In this document: piece by piece, positions 59,562 through 64,000 of the stretch | Layout of the letters: each line of letters opens with the position of its first letter | How positions within the stretch are numbered: the stretch's first letter is position 1 | Source: Limnoperna fortunei | Lineage: Eukaryota; Mollusca; Bivalvia; Mytilida; Modiolidae | Direction: 5' to 3' | DNA length: 64,000 bases | Assembly (NCBI GenBank): GCA_944474755.1 | Contig: OX104124.1 | Coordinates: 43,601,342-43,665,341 of the forward strand | Position numbers and translations under genes: made by a program | Notes under the pieces: generated by a model | Databases searched by the model: none | What the model was told of the DNA's origin: nothing | Seen by the model: only the letters and a program-made list of their open reading frames with translations

Positions 59562-60460
59562 AATGGGTCCATTCTCTGCAAATGAAACCAAAAATATGGT
59601 CACACGCGCCTCCAAATGCCCTGGAAACGCGAACTAAAAAACGGGGCGTACTCTGCAAAATTCTGCCTTAAACAAAGCTTCTCCTTTTACTAAGCCACCT
59701 CGAAAAATGCCCAATAAGAATACAGCTAATTCTTTTGAGGTTTTTGAGTGAAGAAGTTTGGAACTGTAAACTTTGTAATACAAACTTTGATCAAGACAGT
59801 GATACTCTTATGGAATGTGACCGTTGTCAATCATATTTTTGTACGTCCTGTTTGAAAATGAATGATACTGAGTATAAATTCTATAGAGATCACTCCGATG
59901 CTTGTTGGTTCTGTTTTGCATGTAAAGAAACCGCCATCAAATGTTCGGGACGACTTTGAAATAGAAGAACGCTGCGCCGAATACATGAGGAAATATGACG
60001 CGAAATTCATAGAAATCGAAGGCGAATTGGCACAAAAAGCCGATAAGGCTGTCATTGATGATTTGGAGGCTTTGGTTGAAGCAAATCCCCTTGTAATTGA
60101 GGGTATTGCCGATGATGTTCAAAACCTAGCAAACAAATTAGACAATGTTATAAATGAGCCATTTGAAATACATGTAAGTAAACGTGAAAACAGTATCAAT
60201 GTTCGGGGTTTGCCAGAATCCAGCCACTCAAACTTAGATGACGCGAAGCAACTTCTTATGCTTTAAGGGTATCAATTGTCAAGCCAGTTGTAGCCCACCG
60301 TATTGGAATGAGTCAAATTTAACAACAATGATGAAAATATTAAAAGTTTTTGGTTTAGCCAAAAATTTGAAAAATGCAAGTAGTGAACATTTTAACACTT
60401 CCGAAATTTAGATTTATCCTGATTTAACAATACTACAACGTGAGCGGGAAGCGTACATGA
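59562..60460 (+). pseudogene. LINE ORF1 remnant: PHD-type zinc finger plus coiled coil
   Basis: Starts MGPFSANETKNM at 59562, with stops. The piece at 59735-59935 has a PHD-like cysteine series (WNCKLCNTNF, MECDRCQSYFCTSCL, CWFCFACK). After a frame change near 59935, 59940-60266 is acidic and heptad-like (QKADKAVIDDLEALVEANP), then RENSINVRGLPES, the block that opens the RNA-binding domain of many LINE ORF1 proteins. Further pieces reach IYPDLTILQREREA near 60420-60455, also typical of that domain. This fits ORF1 of a CR1/L2-like LINE; ORF2 is absent. Confidence 0.6.
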
Positions 60461-60869
60461 CATATGGCCGCCATATTTGTTCGGTCGGTTTTCTTTGCTA
60501 TTTTCTTGTTTACGTTTAGCAACAAAAAAGGAGTTCCCAAACATCCGTTCATCAAAGTATGAACGGATCTGGGAAGTAATTGTTTAAGGCCTTTTGACCA
60601 ATCAAAAATGAATTGTAAACGAATGTAAGATAAGTTTTATAACGAAATAATTAAACACATTGTTTTTGCAATGAACAAAGAACCGTTTTATGGTTTTTTG
60701 GCTGTAAACTGTACCCACTTTTCATTAGTCGGCGTTGGTAACGTTGCTTATCGCACAATTCTATACACGTCAAACTTTATCACAGTTCATATATGATTAT
60801 TTTCTTATTTGTTTTGGTTAATTGTCTGTTGATTACTGAAGCCTATTAGTGCCATATTTGTTTTTTTTT

Positions 60870-61220
60870 TACTTCTTATAACATCGTAGCTAACTTGTTA
60901 TAACTACTTAGCTAACTTCTTATAACAACTTAATAACTTGTATATAATAACTTAGCTTACTCGTAATAACAACTTAGCTTACTCGAAATAACAACTTAGC
61001 TTACTCGAAATAACAACTTAGCTTACTCGAAATAACAACTTACCTAACTTGTAATAACAACTTAGCTAACTTGTAATAACAACCTAGTTAATTTGTTAAA
61101 ACAACTTAGTTAACTTCTTATAAAAACCTAATAACTTGTAATAACAACTTAATAGCTTGTAATAATAACTTAGCAAACTTGTTATAACAACTTAGTTAAC
61201 TTGTTATAACAACTTATTAT
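60870..61220 (+). repeat. 22-bp minisatellite
   Basis: About 16 imperfect units of TAACAACTTAGCTTACTCGAAA or the variant with AACTTGTAA. The central three units are nearly identical and the edges diverge. Confidence 0.9.
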
Positions 61221-61229
61221 ACAGCTATA

Positions 61230-64000
61230 TAAACTCGATTCAAAGTACGTCAGTCATTTGTAAGGAAAGGTTCCGACTGTAGCAGTCGGAAGATAATGAG
61301 ATGTGGAATAAGTGTACGCGACACAACATACATATATAAACGGCAATTTAAAAAATCCACAATGAAAAACAGCCAGCAGGCTTCAATGTGACGCCTGCAA
61401 ATTCAAGCCTTCAATAAATCAGTTTTTTAAAGCCAAAAGCTTCAATAATATTAATTTGATTTGCCAATGTAATCTACTCCTAATGGCCTAGGTAACCGTA
61501 AGCTTAATAAAAACGTGATTGCGACCAAACCCCTGTAAATCCTCCAATGATATGTTTTACTAGTCTGATTCACGACAGGCTTACATCCCGGGCCATTTAA
61601 TAATTTATTATGGTGTTCATTAAATAAACAACAACAAAAAAAACTACTACCCCCCCCCCCCCCAAACCAACAAGAACAACATACACAAAAGCAATAGGGA
61701 GTTTCCGCTAAGGGCACTTTTGTGGGGTTTTAGTTTAACCAAAAAAAGAGTGGGGGGGGGGGGGGTAACTTCCATTTTAAAGTAGGTAGGTACATATGTT
61801 AGGCCCAAAGGGTCTACTTTGTTGGGTATGCAATATGTGAAAATGGTGGAAATTTGATGTTGCATATGATAAGGTTTTTTTCACAAAAGGTCCTTATCAA
61901 TAGCCTACAATTTGCAATTAATTTGACAGTGACACCAGAACTTCAGCAGACCAACATGACCAATGACAACAGAAGACGATCAACAAGAATTGTTATATAT
62001 GCATAAATATATAAGCATTTTAGGATAATGATTGAATCTGCATATTTATAGATACTTGTATATAGACAGTTCACATAAATGCATTACAAATATACGAATG
62101 GGTGTCTTTTTTTAGCAGGCGTATATATGAATGGGGTGGGTAAAATATTTCTGGGCCGCACACCTAGCTGTACCCTAAAATATTTGGAGTAAGCCGCCCC
62201 CCCCCCCTGGAGTTTTACAGACTTGGTTTTCAAATTTATGGATAGGAGGAGAGGGGAAATAAAATAATAAAATTTAAGAAAGGTATAGGTCGTACAAGAA
62301 ATATAATTTAGGTTAATAAAATAGAACTTTTATTTAATGACTATTTTAAAATGGAAGATTCTTCTCTAGTGCATTGATTTATATAAGGATTGAAGTTTTT
62401 ATAACAAACCGGGTAGTACGCGAGATTTCAGCAATCATCTTTGACCTCAAAAACTGTGCAATCCGTCTGATAAAAAACTTGCATCCCTCAATATTAAAGT
62501 ATTTTCACCAACGTCTGCACCATTCTTTTTTTACCTCAAGAATAAATTCATCAATTAGGACTTTTTTCCCATTTTTGCAACACTGTATGCAGTAAATTCG
62601 AGCAAGGGGCAATCGTTCTTACAATGAGATTGGAAATTTCTTTCGCGTTTTTCGCGCTCATAATTTTGATCTTTTGTTAACTTTGGGTCATCTTCATCTT
62701 TGTCAGTCTTTGTTTTTGCATTTAATGACGCATGACGCATTACCTGTAGCAGGTTTTCTTTCGCGGTAACCAAACATAAACCCTGCCTCATGTAAAATGA
62801 AGGTCCGTCGGGTTCAGCTAAAAACCAACCGCAAGTCCGATCGCAAATAGTAAAGGCCCCGGACCTCGGAATAAATTTAAACTCTTGATTTTAAGAGACT
62901 ATAAATTGCGTATTCCAGTTAAAACTTATTAAAAGTACGTCAAAGCCGACACCCTCATCAAGTGTATGTAGAAATCATTTATATTCATTTTCCACGATTT
63001 TCTGGTCCGAGAAAGGGTATAGACAACACTGCTGCGCGAAAACAGGAGCTTCTAGCTTGTGAGCCGTTTATGTCAATGGTTTCTGACCGTCTCCGCCGAT
63101 ATTCGTCGTAGACCTGGGGAATTTGATGCTGCTGTCATGATTCAGTTTCTCTAGTAAAACCTCCTTTGTTGTGAACTTGAGGCTGTTGATGTGACTATAC
63201 CTCGATCAGAAGCTAAGGCTGTTGTACTGGGTTGCTGGTACAAATGCACGAGTTCAGAACTCATTCTGTACTTTATATTTAAAAAGTCTTGCAACTACAC
63301 TCTTTGATAGACTCGTCTGGAGACTATCAATTGTGATTTTACGTGTACATGTTACTGCCATCGAGAATTCGCATATTAAAGCAAGGTCGTAAATTGTACC
63401 CATTGAAAACCGCTTTATAATAAGCACACGCAACGCCCCTACTTATTCCCACCCGCTTGCAATTTTTCACGTGCTGAACTTACATTCAATAATCAAACAT
63501 TAAAGTTTTAAGATGATCATATTTTCATGTATCAATTATGTAAATTAAAAAAAAAATGCTTCTTACGTGGATTCTTGCTTCAATGTAACGTAAAATATAT
63601 TAATGTGAAAGGGATAACGAAGAGGGATTCGAAAGTAATTGAAACCCGAAAAATAATTCCTTTGATTTATAGTACAAATATTTGTATGCCTATTTAAAAT
63701 GATGATTTATGTTCAGGAATTTTATATCTACATCAATGTATTCCATTTTACATTAAAGGAGAACACCGTAGTCTTGTTTAGAATCCCCAATCCCACCCTC
63801 CCTAACGTAAAATGTATAACGAAAAGCACTAACAAATTATATAATTGGCAATGCTGGTCTAGTTCAATCTAATCTATTATTTCTACTTCTCACGTTAACT
63901 GTAATTTTGTATACATGAATTTAAAACTTCATTTTTTACCGTAGTTGTCTATCAATATTTAGAGTTAATAACAATCTATTTTTGTTTGTTTGTTTGTTTG
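61230..64000. other. No supported gene; homopolymer runs
   Basis: Contains C runs at about 61650-61664 and 62195-62206 and a G run at 61752-61766. No coding gene was recognised up to the right end, which finishes in (TTTG)n. Confidence 0.45.

Noticed and set aside
61451..61865. Minus-strand frames with Gly/Cys or Pro runs
   Set aside because: They come from the poly-C and poly-G tracts.

Overview
The window is eukaryotic, AT-rich, intron- and repeat-dense DNA, most likely from a marine bivalve, probably a mussel of the Mytilus type. The basis is the dispersed repeat carrying the CCAGACGCGCGTTTCGTC core, decayed Mab-21/cGLR-like genes, Ig-domain receptor exons, tRNA-derived SINEs, and many decayed LINE, Tc1 and Penelope-like fragments. 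There are no bacterial operons, CRISPR arrays or ribosome binding sites.

Layout. 0-2 kb: broken Mab-21/cGLR-like nucleotidyltransferase gene, with a second C-terminal fragment at 10 kb. 2.1-2.5 kb: two hammerhead ribozymes 376 bp apart (minus strand). 4-6.6 kb: possible membrane-protein exons, a hairpin-headed repeat, a reverse-transcriptase remnant and a tRNA-derived SINE. 10.6-11.8 kb: an inverted-repeat element with heptamer arrays in its arms. 16.4 kb: candidate secreted-peptide exon. 21.6-22.6 kb: dead Tc1 transposase. 24.4-28.0 kb: tandem array of 550-bp units, each with a complete type I hammerhead ribozyme. 28.0-30.7 kb: a second tandem repeat, a 121-bp perfect inverted repeat, (TA)n runs, a tRNA-like SINE head and foldback DNA. 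30.8-33.4 kb: a minus-strand copy of the hammerhead element split by a 5'-truncated LINE with a matching target-site duplication. 35.2-35.9 kb: transposon-derived remnant. 37.5-41.5 and 55.8-57.2 kb: a 1-kb non-coding repeat. 45.3-46.3 kb: a decayed Penelope-like element. 47.3-52.6 kb: the one well-resolved host gene, a minus-strand, eight-exon Ig-superfamily type I membrane receptor with a tyrosine-motif tail and two single-base frameshifts. 54.6-60.5 kb: LINE RNase H and LINE ORF1 remnants. 60.9-61.2 kb: 22-bp minisatellite.

The most interesting system is the hammerhead-bearing repeats. At least eight complete and two degraded ribozymes occur in two unit sizes (about 550 and 376 bp). Tandem and dimeric organisation, near-identity of the array units and nearby Penelope-like reverse-transcriptase remnants fit retrozymes: non-autonomous retroelements whose RNA is cut by its own ribozymes into unit-length pieces that can circularise. 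The array is therefore a candidate source of about 550-nt circular RNA.
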